This document shows, one piece after another, positions 9,622 through 17,599 of a stretch of 64,000 nt of DNA. The position numbers and the translations under genes were made by a program. The notes beneath the pieces are model-generated. The model did no database searches and was not told the origin of the DNA. It saw nothing but the letters and a program-made list of their open reading frames with translations. Source of the stretch: Leifsonia shinshuensis (lineage in GTDB: Bacteria; Actinomycetota; Actinomycetes; Actinomycetales; Microbacteriaceae); contig NZ_CP043641.1 in NCBI RefSeq assembly GCF_014217625.1, forward strand, positions 3,472,001-3,536,000. Direction: 5' to 3'. Each line of letters begins with the position of its first letter. The stretch's first letter is position 1.

Positions 9622-11673
9622 ATGCCCCCGTACAAGAAGAACGCCGGACACCAGAGCTCCGGCCGACCGGCACAGCAGCACGCCCCGAAGGGTGCGGGCA
9701 GCCGCAGCCCGAAGCACCGCGGCTACCGCGACGAGGCGCCGGAGACCGGCAAGAAGAACCGCTGGAGCGCCGAGGACCGCGCCGCCCGCGGCCGCGACAC
9801 CTACGGCACCCGCGGCGACGCCCGTGGCGCCGAGCGCACCGGCCGTGGCGAGCGCCCGAACTGGGAGCCGCGCGGCAAGGACGCCCGCCGCACCGAGCGG
9901 GAGTGGGAGAACCGCGCCCGCGCCGGCCGCCGCGAGGACGACCGTCCGCGCCGTCAGTTCGACCGGGACGACCGCGCTCCGCGCCGCGAGTTCGACGACC
10001 GTCCGCGCCGTCAGTTCGACCGGGACGACCGCGCTCCGCGCCGCGAGTACGACGACCGTCCGCGCCGCAGCTTCGACCGCGACGACCGTCCCCGTCGCGA
10101 CTTCGACCGCGACGACCGCGCGCCCCGTCGCGACAACGACGACCGTCCGCGTCGCTTCGACCGGGACGAGCGTCCCCGTCGCGACTTCGACCGCGACGAC
10201 CGTGCCCCGCGCCGCGACCGCGACGACCGTCCGCGCCGCGACTTCGACCGCGACGACCGTGCCCCCCGCCGCGAGTTCGACGACCGTCCGCGCCGTCAGT
10301 TCGACCGGGACGACCGCGCCCCGCGCCGCGACCGCGACGACCGTCCGCGCCGCGACTTCGACCGGGACGACCGCGCCCCGCGCCGCGACTCCTCCTTCTA
10401 CCCGTCCCGCGACGAGAAGCAGTCGTTCTCCCCGCAGGAGGACGTGGTCCTCGAGCGCCTGGAGGCCGAGGCCATCCAGGCCGCGGACGTCGAGGGCGTG
10501 ACCTTCGGCGACCTGGGCCTCGGCGGCAACATTGTCCGCGCACTGGCCGAGCTCGGCGCCGAGACGCCGTTCCCGATCCAGGCCGCCACCACCCCCGACG
10601 TGCTCGCGGGCAAGGACGTGCTCGGCCGCGGCCGCACCGGCTCCGGCAAGACGATCGCGTTCGGCGCCCCGCTGGTCGAGCGCCTCATGCAGCTCTGGGC
10701 CGAGTCCGGCAAGTCCGGCGGCAAGCGCCAGCTGGGCCGCGCCCCGCGCGCGCTCATCCTGGCGCCGACCCGCGAGCTCGCTCTCCAGATCGACCGCACC
10801 GTGCAGCCCATCGCGCGCAGCGTCGGCCTCTTCACCACCCAGATCTACGGCGGCGTGCCGCAGGGCCGCCAGGTCGGCGCCCTCCAGCGCGGCGTCGACA
10901 TCGTGATCGGCACCCCCGGCCGCATCGAGGACCTCGTGGAGCAGGGGCGCCTCGACCTCAGCGAGGTCGTCATCAGCGTCCTGGACGAGGCCGACCACAT
11001 GTGCGACCTCGGCTTCCTGGAGCCGGTGCAGCGCATCCTGCGCCGCACCTCCGAGGGTGGCCAGAAGCTGCTGTTCTCGGCGACCCTGGACACCGGTGTC
11101 GCGCAGCTCGTGGACGAGTTCCTGGTGGAGCCGACCGTGCACGAGGTCGCCGGCGAGGACCAGGCGTCCTCGACCATCGACCACCGCGTGCTGGTCATCG
11201 AGCACCGCGACAAGCCGGCCATCATCGAGCAGCTCGCGGACCGCGACGGCAAGACGCTGATCTTCGCCCGTACCCGCGCGTTCGCCGAGATGCTGGCCGA
11301 CCAGCTGGATGACGCCGGTATTCCCGCCGTCAGCCTGCACGGCGACCTGAACCAGTCGCGCCGCACGCGCAACCTGGCCCAGCTCACCAGCGGCCGCGTG
11401 AACGTGCTCGTCGCGACGGATGTCGCCGCCCGCGGCATCCACGTCGACGACATCGACCTGGTCATCCAGGCCGACGCGCCGGACGAGTACAAGACCTACC
11501 TGCACCGCTCCGGCCGCACCGGCCGCGCCGGCAAGCAGGGCACGGTCGTGACGCTCATCCCGCGCCACCGCCAGCGCCGCATGAACGAGCTCCTGGAGCG
11601 CGCCGAGATCGAGGCCGACTTCGTGCCGGCCGCGCCGGGCGACGACGTCGTGCTGACGCTCTCGCAGGCCTGA
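9622..11673 (+). CDS. DEAD-box ATP-dependent RNA helicase with Arg/Asp repeat N-terminus
   Basis: Unwinds RNA at the cost of ATP; likely works in ribosome assembly or RNA decay, especially in the cold. The 683-residue protein has a basic N-terminus, a low-complexity region at residues about 106-256 built from repeats of [17 protein letters not shown], then a complete helicase core: GRTGSGKT (about 337), [15 protein letters not shown] (about 454), [15 protein letters not shown] and [10 protein letters not shown]. Start ATG at 9622 follows AGGAAG. The disordered region precedes the core, whereas RGG-like tails of these helicases usually follow it. A strong terminator follows. Confidence 0.95.
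   Translation: MPPYKKNAGHQSSGRPAQQHAPKGAGSRSPKHRGYRDEAPETGKKNRWSAEDRAARGRDTYGTRGDARGAERTGRGERPNWEPRGKDARRTEREWENRARAGRREDDRPRRQFDRDDRAPRREFDDRPRRQFDRDDRAPRREYDDRPRRSFDRDDRPRRDFDRDDRAPRRDNDDRPRRFDRDERPRRDFDRDDRAPRRDRDDRPRRDFDRDDRAPRREFDDRPRRQFDRDDRAPRRDRDDRPRRDFDRDDRAPRRDSSFYPSRDEKQSFSPQEDVVLERLEAEAIQAADVEGVTFGDLGLGGNIVRALAELGAETPFPIQAATTPDVLAGKDVLGRGRTGSGKTIAFGAPLVERLMQLWAESGKSGGKRQLGRAPRALILAPTRELALQIDRTVQPIARSVGLFTTQIYGGVPQGRQVGALQRGVDIVIGTPGRIEDLVEQGRLDLSEVVISVLDEADHMCDLGFLEPVQRILRRTSEGGQKLLFSATLDTGVAQLVDEFLVEPTVHEVAGEDQASSTIDHRVLVIEHRDKPAIIEQLADRDGKTLIFARTRAFAEMLADQLDDAGIPAVSLHGDLNQSRRTRNLAQLTSGRVNVLVATDVAARGIHVDDIDLVIQADAPDEYKTYLHRSGRTGRAGKQGTVVTLIPRHRQRRMNELLERAEIEADFVPAAPGDDVVLTLSQA
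9937..10389 (+). repeat. Coding 54-bp repeats encoding an Arg/Asp/Pro low-complexity domain
   Basis: In-frame, imperfect tandem repeats of about 54 bp (half-units about 27 bp) encode alternating DDRPRR and [10 protein letters not shown] blocks. Some copies are nearly identical at DNA level, so expansion or contraction by slippage or recombination is plausible. All copies stay in frame. Confidence 0.9.
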
Positions 11674-11688
11674 CGCTCCGAGCGACGA

Positions 11689-11728
11689 CCGCCGGGCACC
11701 CCTCACGGGTGCCCGGCGGTTTCGTCTT
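11689..11728 (+). terminator. Strong intrinsic terminator after the helicase gene
   Basis: A perfect 13-bp stem (CCGCCGGGCACCC and its complement) with a 5-nt loop, followed by TTTCGTCTT. The T-rich tail runs into the stop codon of the convergent phosphotransferase gene. Confidence 0.92.
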
Positions 11729-12611
11729 AATCGGCTTCGGCCGTGAGCTGGTCGAGGGCGTGCCGGGCGAGGGAGGCCATCCGCGGGTTGTCGTCCGACG
11801 ACGTCGCGAGCGCGCTCGCCATGGTGACCGCCCAGCCGCGCGCGCGCAGCCATGTGGCGCGGTCCGGTGCGACCGGCAGGGCCGCGCGGAACCGCTCGCG
11901 CGCCTCTGCGTCGAACGTCAGCCAGGCCGTCGCCAGGTCGGTCGCGGGGTCGCCCGAGGTGACGTCGCCGAAGTCGATGACCGCCGCGAGCCCGCCGTCG
12001 AGGGTGAGCAGCAGGTTGCCCGGGTGGAGGTCGCCGTGCAGCAGCAGCGGAGGCCCGTCCCAGGCCGGCGCCGCCAGCGCCTCGCGCCACGCCTGCTCCA
12101 GCGCCGCGACCTCCATCCGCCCGGACAAGGACCGCAGCCGGGTCGCCACGACCTCCCGCCGGGTCGCGAGGGGCACCCCGCGCACGGGGTTGTGCGGGGC
12201 TTCCGGCGCCGGCACCGCGAGCTCGCCGACGAACTCCGCCAGCGCCTCCGCGATCCCGGCCCGGTCGGCGGCTCCGATCGACGCGCCGTCGACGCCGTCG
12301 ATCCAGGCCACGATGCTCCACGGCCACGGGAAGAGCTCCGACGGCACGCCGACCCGCACGGGCGCGGGGACCGTCGCCCGCACCCGGGCCGCGATCCCCG
12401 GCAGCATCTGCTGCTCGTGCTCGATCAGGTGCGCGGCGGCCTCCCGGCGCGGGATGCGCACGGCGTGCGCGTCGCCCAGCCGGTAGAGCTGGTTGTCCCA
12501 GCCGTCCGACACCAGCCGCAGCGGGGCGGCCAGGTCGGGATGCTGGGCGGCCACCAGAGCGGCCACGAGCTCGGGGTCGGTGGGGATGTCGGCGGGCGGG
12601 GTCAGCGGCAC
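11727..12611 (-). CDS. Aminoglycoside phosphotransferase-family kinase
   Basis: A 294-residue small-molecule kinase of the APH/choline-kinase fold. The catalytic loop LLHGDLHPGNLLL and the metal-binding VIDFGDVTSGDPATDLA lie near residues 190-220, and the N-lobe DNQLYRLGDAHAVRIPRR supplies the nucleotide lysine/arginine region. It transfers phosphate from ATP to a hydroxyl; the substrate is unknown and antibiotic resistance should not be assumed. The start is GTG at 12611; TACGGT (12618-12623, minus strand) ends six bases upstream, suggesting a leaderless message. Single gene. Confidence 0.88.
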   Translation of the reverse strand: MPLTPPADIPTDPELVAALVAAQHPDLAAPLRLVSDGWDNQLYRLGDAHAVRIPRREAAAHLIEHEQQMLPGIAARVRATVPAPVRVGVPSELFPWPWSIVAWIDGVDGASIGAADRAGIAEALAEFVGELAVPAPEAPHNPVRGVPLATRREVVATRLRSLSGRMEVAALEQAWREALAAPAWDGPPLLLHGDLHPGNLLLTLDGGLAAVIDFGDVTSGDPATDLATAWLTFDAEARERFRAALPVAPDRATWLRARGWAVTMASALATSSDDNPRMASLARHALDQLTAEAD

Positions 12612-12639
12612 CGGACGACCGTAGCAGGGCTCGCGGGAC

Positions 12640-12682
12640 CAGTCGAGCCACGGCTTCTCGCAGGGTCAGTCGAGCCACGGCT
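12640..12682. repeat. Short direct repeat, 27-bp period
   Basis: The 16-bp CAGTCGAGCCACGGCT occurs at 12640-12655 and again at 12667-12682, with similar sequence between. It lies in the gap upstream of the phosphotransferase gene and downstream of the methyltransferase gene. Function unknown; possibly a duplication by slippage. Confidence 0.7.
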
Positions 12683-12727
12683 CCTCACGCGACCCCAGGA
12701 GCAGCGTCGGGCGCGCGGACGCGTCGA

Positions 12728-13561
12728 TCAGGCGATGTCGGCGTCCGCCAGGCGGGGCGCCGTCCAGCTCCCCGGTCGCGTGCCCCGCACCGCCCACGCG
12801 CGGGCCAGCAACGCGATCGACCCGTCCGCCTCGCGCGGCAGCGTCTCCTCCAGCCGCGCCCGCAGCGCCTCGCGCGCTTCGGGCTCGAGGGACATCGTGT
12901 AGGCCGGCGCGGGGCCCTGGCCGCCCAGGAACGGCGTCCAGTAGTCCTCGAAGTCCGCGAAGACGGTCGGGATGTCGACCGCCGTTGTCGCGACGTCGGC
13001 GCATCCGGCCGAGGTGAGCAGGGCGGCGAGCGCGTCCGGGTGGGCCAGCGGGAAGCGCGGGCCTTCGTCGATCCGTGCGGCCTCCGGGTCGAGGGCCGCC
13101 GCCGCGTCCCAGAAGCGGCGCATCAGGTCCATGCGCCCGGCGTAGTCCCAGACGTAGGCGCCGACCACAGCACCGGGCCGGGCGATCCGGAGGGCCTCCG
13201 CCGCCGCCGCGGCCGGATCGGGCACGAAGTTCAGCACCAGGCCGGACACCACCGCGTCGGCGCAGCCGTCCGGAAGCGGCAGCGCGGCGGCGTCGCCCAC
13301 GTCGAATCGTGCGCGGCCGCCCAGGCGCTCGCGCGCGGAGGCGACGAATCCCGGAGCCGGGTCGACGCCGACCACGGAGGCCGGCGCCCTGCCGTCGAGG
13401 ATCGCCTCGGTCAGCGCCCCGGTGCCGCAGCCGACATCCACCCAGTCCAGCCCCGTCCCAGCGCCGAGCCAGTCGAGGAACAGCGGCGCGACGCGCCTGC
13501 TCCAGCGGCCCACGTATCGCTCGTACGGGTCACCGCGCCCCCAGATCCCGGCCACACGCAC
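12728..13561 (-). CDS. Class I SAM-dependent methyltransferase
   Basis: A 277-residue Rossmann-fold methyltransferase. The SAM motif I is WVDVGCGTGALTEAI (about residues 39-53), followed by VVGVDPAPGF (motif II acidic residue) and FDVGDAAALPLPDG. It resembles the UbiE/Methyltransf_11 group; the acceptor is unknown. Two GTG starts are possible: 13561 and, two codons later, 13555. The latter has TAGGGT ending six bases upstream, matching the leaderless pattern seen elsewhere, and may be the true start. Single gene, divergent from the decarboxylase gene. Confidence 0.87.
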   Translation of the reverse strand: MRVAGIWGRGDPYERYVGRWSRRVAPLFLDWLGAGTGLDWVDVGCGTGALTEAILDGRAPASVVGVDPAPGFVASARERLGGRARFDVGDAAALPLPDGCADAVVSGLVLNFVPDPAAAAAEALRIARPGAVVGAYVWDYAGRMDLMRRFWDAAAALDPEAARIDEGPRFPLAHPDALAALLTSAGCADVATTAVDIPTVFADFEDYWTPFLGGQGPAPAYTMSLEPEAREALRARLEETLPREADGSIALLARAWAVRGTRPGSWTAPRLADADIA

Positions 13562-13745
13562 ACCCTAGCCCGGGAGGCCGATGCGCGGGCAGCGGTGCGT
13601 CGTGACCGTTATCGACGCGATATCCGGCCGCCCCGACAGCCGACCACGCAATGTCGCTGCGTACCGATATCCAAATGTGCAGCGAACCTGCGTACCGCCG
13701 CGAAATCGTGCTGAACTCGTGTGCCAGCATTGGTGCGGAGGCCCC

Positions 13746-15113
13746 ATGACTACCGACCCCGCACGCATGCACAGCGTCACCGACGCCACCACCGAGCTCG
13801 TCGACCTCGTTCTCGACTACTCGCGCAACCGCATCCTCGCGACCGACACGCCCCTCGACAAGCCGCTGCCCGAGTCCGAGCTGCGCCGGCTGGCCGGGCG
13901 CACCGTCTCGGAGAACGGGATGGGCGCCGAGCGCGCGCTCGCCGTGTTCGAGCACGTGCTCGCGCCCGCGTGCATCACCACCGACCACCCGCGCTACCTC
14001 TCCTTCATCCCCACCGCTCCGACGAAGGCGGCGACCGCGTTCGACCTGGTCGTGTCCGCGAGCGCGGTCTACGGCGGGTCGTGGCTGGAGGGCTCAGGCG
14101 CCGTCTACGCCGAGAACCAGGTGCTGGCGTGGCTGGCCGCCGAGTTCGGCCTGCCGGCGACCGCGGGCGGCGTCTTCGTGCAGGGCGGAACGCTCGGCAA
14201 CCTGTCGGCGCTCGTGGCCGCCCGCGAGCACGCGCGGACCGAACGCGGCAACCCGCCGGGGCGCTGGATCATCGTCTGCAGCGCGGAGGCGCACTCCTCC
14301 GTCGCGTCGGCCGCTCGCGTCATGGACGTGGAGGTCGTCACCGTCTCGCCCGGCGAGTCCGGCGTCCTGACCGGCGACGCCGTCCGCCCGGCCCTCGCCG
14401 AGCACGGTGACGCCGTCTTCGCCGTGATCGCGACCGCCGGCTCCACCAACTTCGGCATCGTGGACGACATCGCCTCCATCGCCGCCCTGAAGGACGAGTA
14501 CGACTTCTGGCTGCACGTGGACGGCGCCTACGGCCTGGCCGGGATGCTGTCCCCGCTCGCCCGCGCGCGGTTCGCCGGCGTCGAGCGCGCCGACTCGCTC
14601 ATCGTGGACCCGCACAAGTGGCTGTTCGCGCCGTTCGACGCCTGCGCGCTGCTCTACCGCGACCCGGAGATGGGCCGCCGCGCGCACACGCAGCACGCCG
14701 AATACCTGGACACGTTGACCGAGGCCACCGAGTGGAGCCCGTCCGACTACGCAGCGCACCTGACCCGCCGCGCGCGCGGCCTGCCGTTCTGGTTCTCGCT
14801 CGCCTCGCACGGCGCCGCCGCCTACCGGGACGCCGTCACGGCCTCCCTGCAGCTCGCCCGCCGGATCGCGGACGAGATCGACCGCCGCGAGGGCTTCCAC
14901 CTGGTGCGCCAGCCGCAGCTCTCGGTCGTGGTCTTCGAGCGGGAGGGCTGGAGCAAGGAGGACTACGCACTCTGGTCCGCCCGCCTCCTGGACGAGCAGC
15001 GCGCCTTCGTCACGCCGAGCTCGCACGCCGGCCGCACCAACACGCGGTTCGCGATCCTCAACCCGCTGACCACGTTCGAGGACCTGGTGGAGATCTTGGA
15101 TTCGATGGGCTGA
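13746..15113 (+). CDS. PLP-dependent group II decarboxylase
   Basis: A 455-residue member of the aromatic-amino-acid/glutamate decarboxylase fold. The cofactor-binding lysine is in VDPHKWLFAPFDACALLY (about residue 291); TAGSTNFGIVDDI and DFWLHVDGAYGLAG provide other PLP contacts. It should remove CO2 from an L-amino acid; aromatic substrates are the family norm but specificity is not readable. The ATG was chosen because GCGGAGG precedes it and the family N-terminus (TTELVDLVLDYS) follows shortly after. Single gene ending in a tandem repeat and a bidirectional terminator. Confidence 0.9.
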   Translation: MTTDPARMHSVTDATTELVDLVLDYSRNRILATDTPLDKPLPESELRRLAGRTVSENGMGAERALAVFEHVLAPACITTDHPRYLSFIPTAPTKAATAFDLVVSASAVYGGSWLEGSGAVYAENQVLAWLAAEFGLPATAGGVFVQGGTLGNLSALVAAREHARTERGNPPGRWIIVCSAEAHSSVASAARVMDVEVVTVSPGESGVLTGDAVRPALAEHGDAVFAVIATAGSTNFGIVDDIASIAALKDEYDFWLHVDGAYGLAGMLSPLARARFAGVERADSLIVDPHKWLFAPFDACALLYRDPEMGRRAHTQHAEYLDTLTEATEWSPSDYAAHLTRRARGLPFWFSLASHGAAAYRDAVTASLQLARRIADEIDRREGFHLVRQPQLSVVVFEREGWSKEDYALWSARLLDEQRAFVTPSSHAGRTNTRFAILNPLTTFEDLVEILDSMG

Positions 15114-15145
15114 GCTTCGATGAGCTGGGCTTCGATGGGCTGAGC
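15101..15145 (+). repeat. Three perfectly phased 15-bp tandem repeats across the stop codon
   Basis: Units TTCGATGGGCTGAGC, TTCGATGAGCTGGGC and TTCGATGGGCTGAGC follow one another. The decarboxylase stop TGA (15111-15113) lies in the first unit. Another TTCG and a run of nine C (15150-15158) follow. Looks like slippage that duplicated the gene's 3' end. Confidence 0.9.
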
Positions 15146-15165
15146 TTCGCCCCCCCCCGGACGCG

Positions 15166-15197
15166 ACGAAGCCCCCGCCGTGCGGCGGGGGCTTCGT
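15166..15197. terminator. Bidirectional terminator hairpin
   Basis: A perfect 14-bp stem (ACGAAGCCCCCGCC and its complement) with a GTGC loop, between the convergent decarboxylase and small membrane protein genes. The arm ends (AAG/CTT) give only a short T-rich tail in either direction. Confidence 0.85.
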
Positions 15198-15213
15198 GCT
15201 GTTCGGGTCCGGC

Positions 15214-15465
15214 TCAGACGATGTCGTCGTCGACGCCGCGCCGGGTGACGCGGTCGCCGGTCACCGGGTCCACGGTGGTGCGCGTGGTCGCAATGGAACG
15301 GCGGCGGCGGGTGAGCAGGATGATCCCGATGATGATGCCGACGACGCCGGCGATCATCAGGATGTACCCGACCAAGTGCAGGTTGATCCAGTCGACCTGG
15401 ATGTTGAGGGCGAACGCGAGGATCGCTCCGATCACGAACAGGACGATTCCGGTGCCCAGACTCAT
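15214..15465 (-). CDS. Small two-helix membrane protein, DUF6458-like
   Basis: An 83-residue protein starting MSLGTGIVLFVIGAILAFAL, with two membrane helices (about residues 4-20 and 31-51) separated by QVDWINLHLVG, then RRRRS and a polar tail VDPVTGDRVTRRGVDDD. This layout matches the actinobacterial DUF6458 family of unknown function. AGGGAGGT precedes the ATG. It lies 11 bp downstream of another tiny membrane protein gene, probably in one transcript. Confidence 0.82.
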   Translation of the reverse strand: MSLGTGIVLFVIGAILAFALNIQVDWINLHLVGYILMIAGVVGIIIGIILLTRRRRSIATTRTTVDPVTGDRVTRRGVDDDIV

Positions 15466-15476
15466 GGAGACCTCCC

Positions 15477-15641
15477 TTATACGCGTCGGCTGCCGGTGAG
15501 GAGCCGCACGAGCCAGACGATCACCGCGAGGACGAGCAGGATGATGCCGACCCAGAGCAGGAAGTTCAAGGACGACACGAAGCCGCCGGTGAGCAGCAGG
15601 ATGATCGCGATGATGGCGATGATGATGAGCAGGATGTTCAT
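15477..15641 (-). CDS. 54-residue membrane protein
   Basis: A very short hydrophobic protein, MNILLIIIAIIAIILLLTGG at the N-terminus, a second helix (LLWVGIILLVLAVIVWLV) and a basic end LTGSRRV. I do not recognise a characterised function; it resembles the small two-helix proteins common in actinobacteria (DUF6131-like is possible). The ATG at 15641 follows AGGAAAGGA; an upstream in-frame ATG would add 13 polar residues and is less likely. First gene of a two-gene unit with the DUF6458-like protein. Confidence 0.7.
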   Translation of the reverse strand: MNILLIIIAIIAIILLLTGGFVSSLNFLLWVGIILLVLAVIVWLVRLLTGSRRV

Positions 15642-15711
15642 GGAGGGGTTGTCCTTTCCTTGACGCGCTCCACAGAACAACTGTTTCGGTTGTCGAACAA
15701 TCCCCTTGACG

Positions 15712-16203
15712 TCAGGGCCTTTCCGGCCTATTCGCGTGTCGTTGCGCGCCGATGCCGTCGACGGTCCGCCGCATCTTCGTCAGGAAGCGGGTGACGGTCT
15801 GCGCCTCCTCCTCGCTCAACTCCGCGGCCTGCACGGCGATCTGCTCCTGCGCGATCTTCAGCGGACCCGTGTCGCCGAAGGCCGCGCGGGTGGGCACGAG
15901 GTCGACCGACCGGCGGTCGGCGTCGTTCGTCCTGCGCTCGATGAAGCCCCCGCGGACGAGGCGGTCGATCAGCGCGGTCGTCGAGGCGCTGGAGACGCCG
16001 ACGTACGCGCTGACGTCCTTCGCGGACGTCCGCCTGCCCTCCGCCGCGTTGTCGAGGATGAGACGAAGTGCGAGGAAGTCGTTCTCCCCGATCCCCATAG
16101 CCGCGCCCGTCCGGCGCCGCATCGCGGTCTCGGCGGCCCGATAGACCTGGAGCGCCTCGAGCACGCCGGTGTCAGGCGGAGGCTCTTCGGATCGTTCGGT
16201 CAC
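15712..16203 (-). CDS. MarR-family transcriptional regulator
   Basis: A 163-residue winged helix-turn-helix protein. The recognition region TSAKDVSAYVGVSSASTTAL is followed by LVRGGFIERRTNDADRRSVDL, the MarR wing with the characteristic D-x-R-R. The start is GTG at 16203, preceded by GAGGTGA. It is divergent from the protein kinase gene; the two tiny membrane proteins lie downstream on the same strand after a 70-bp gap and may be its targets. Ligand unknown. Confidence 0.87.
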   Translation of the reverse strand: MTERSEEPPPDTGVLEALQVYRAAETAMRRRTGAAMGIGENDFLALRLILDNAAEGRRTSAKDVSAYVGVSSASTTALIDRLVRGGFIERRTNDADRRSVDLVPTRAAFGDTGPLKIAQEQIAVQAAELSEEEAQTVTRFLTKMRRTVDGIGAQRHANRPERP

Positions 16204-16288
16204 TCTTCTCAGTCACCTCTCACCTCCGCGCGAATTCAACGGGACGACGTCTGATTTTCGGCGGATTCACGGCATGCCCGGGAGCGCG

Positions 16289-16300
16289 TATGCTCGGGCA
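16289..16300 (+). promoter_or_regulatory. -10 box and leaderless start of the protein kinase gene
   Basis: TATGCT (16289-16294, five of six consensus bases) is followed by six bases and GTG at 16301. No ribosome site is seen. This decides for GTG 16301 over the ATG at 16274. Confidence 0.5.
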
Positions 16301-17590
16301 GTGCTTCCCGACACGCTCCTCTTCGATCGCTACGAGCTCCGCGATCGGCTCGGGCGCGGCGGGATGGGCACCGTCTACCGCGCGTTCGACCGTCAGCTGG
16401 AGCGTTTCGTCGCAGTGAAGGTCTTCGCAGCGGGGGAGGCCAGCGACGACGCCCGCAGGCGCGCGGAGGCCACCGCGCTCGCCCGGGTGTCGCATCCGAA
16501 CCTCGTCACCCTGCTTGACGCGCACCTGTCGCCCGAGGGCGATCCGACCCCGAGCTTCCTGGTGCTCGAGCTGGTCGACGGCGAGGACCTGCGCTCGCGG
16601 CTCGACCGCGGACCGGTGCCCGCCGAGGAGGCCGCGGCGATCGCCGGCGGCATCGCGGAGGCCCTGGTCGTCGTGCACGGCGCCGGGATGGTCCACCGCG
16701 ACCTCAAGCCCGCGAACATTCTGCTCGGAGACTCGGGCGTGCCAGGCGGGATGCCGCACGCGAAGCTCGCGGACTTCGGGATCGCACACCTCCTCGGCAC
16801 CGAACGGCTGACGACGGCCGGGACGATCATCGGCACCGCCGGCTACCTCAGCCCGGAGCAGGCGGACGTCGCCGAGCCCGGCCCGGAGGCCGACATCTAC
16901 GCACTCGGCCTGGTGGCGCTGGAAGCGCTCACCGGCGTGACCGAGTACCCGGGCACGCCCCTGGAGGCCGTGACCGCCCGGCTCGCCCGCGACCCGCGCA
17001 TCCCCGCCTCGCTGCCGGAGGACTGGCGCGGCCTGCTGGGAGCGATGACCGCGCGCGATCCCGGCATCCGCCCCACCGCCATCGAGGTCGCGGTCATGGC
17101 GCGGGAGCTCGCCCCGCAGCTCACCGGCTGGACGCTGCCGCCGGCCGAGGTGCCTGGCGAGATGGCCCCGACCGCCGCGATGCCGGCGGCCGAGCTCGGC
17201 GGGGCGCTGGCGGGCGTTGCGGAGGGTTCGCCGCGGCGGTCCGGCGGGGCCGCCGAGCGTGCGTCCCGGCGGCGCAGGATCCTCGTGGGCGCGGTGGCGG
17301 CGGGAAGCGTGGCGGTCGTCGCGCTGGCGCTGACGCTCGGCAGCGTGCTCGCCCCGGCCTTCACGGAGCCGACTCCGGCCGGGACGGACGGGAGCACGCC
17401 GCGGCCGAGCCCGACGGTCACCGGACCGGCGCAGACCGTCGCGCCTGTGGCGACCCAGGCCCCCGAGCCCGCGGCCCCGGCGCCCGCGCCGGCGGCGCCG
17501 GTCGCGCCCAAGCCGGCCACGGGGAACAACGGGAACGGCAACGGCAACGGTCACGGGAACGGGAACGGCCACGGGAAGGGCGGTGGCTGA
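16301..17590 (+). CDS. PknB-type Ser/Thr protein kinase with one transmembrane helix
   Basis: A 429-residue eukaryotic-like kinase. LGRGGMGTVYRA is the P-loop, VAVKVF holds the ATP lysine (about 38), MVHRDLKPANILL is the catalytic loop (about 131-143), and DFGIAHLL the metal-binding DFG. A juxtamembrane region follows, then one helix (about 327-350, LVGAVAAGSVAVVALALTLG) and an outer Pro/Ala-rich segment ending in an Asn/Gly/His-rich tail. No PASTA repeats are present, so it is not a canonical cell-wall PknB. Substrates unknown. An ATG at 16274 would add nine residues. Confidence 0.92.
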   Translation: MLPDTLLFDRYELRDRLGRGGMGTVYRAFDRQLERFVAVKVFAAGEASDDARRRAEATALARVSHPNLVTLLDAHLSPEGDPTPSFLVLELVDGEDLRSRLDRGPVPAEEAAAIAGGIAEALVVVHGAGMVHRDLKPANILLGDSGVPGGMPHAKLADFGIAHLLGTERLTTAGTIIGTAGYLSPEQADVAEPGPEADIYALGLVALEALTGVTEYPGTPLEAVTARLARDPRIPASLPEDWRGLLGAMTARDPGIRPTAIEVAVMARELAPQLTGWTLPPAEVPGEMAPTAAMPAAELGGALAGVAEGSPRRSGGAAERASRRRRILVGAVAAGSVAVVALALTLGSVLAPAFTEPTPAGTDGSTPRPSPTVTGPAQTVAPVATQAPEPAAPAPAPAAPVAPKPATGNNGNGNGNGHGNGNGHGKGGG

Positions 17591-17599
17591 GCGCCGACC

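Noticed and set aside
9937..10389. Regular repeats resembling a CRISPR array
   Set aside because: The units are in frame, unequal, contain no unique spacers and encode a protein domain; no cas genes are nearby.
11727..12611. Aminoglycoside resistance gene
   Set aside because: Only the general kinase fold is visible; the subfamily cannot be assigned to antibiotic modification.
9481..12678. 1065-codon frame antisense to the helicase gene
   Set aside because: The repetitive Val/Ala/Thr-rich product is the antisense of the helicase repeats.
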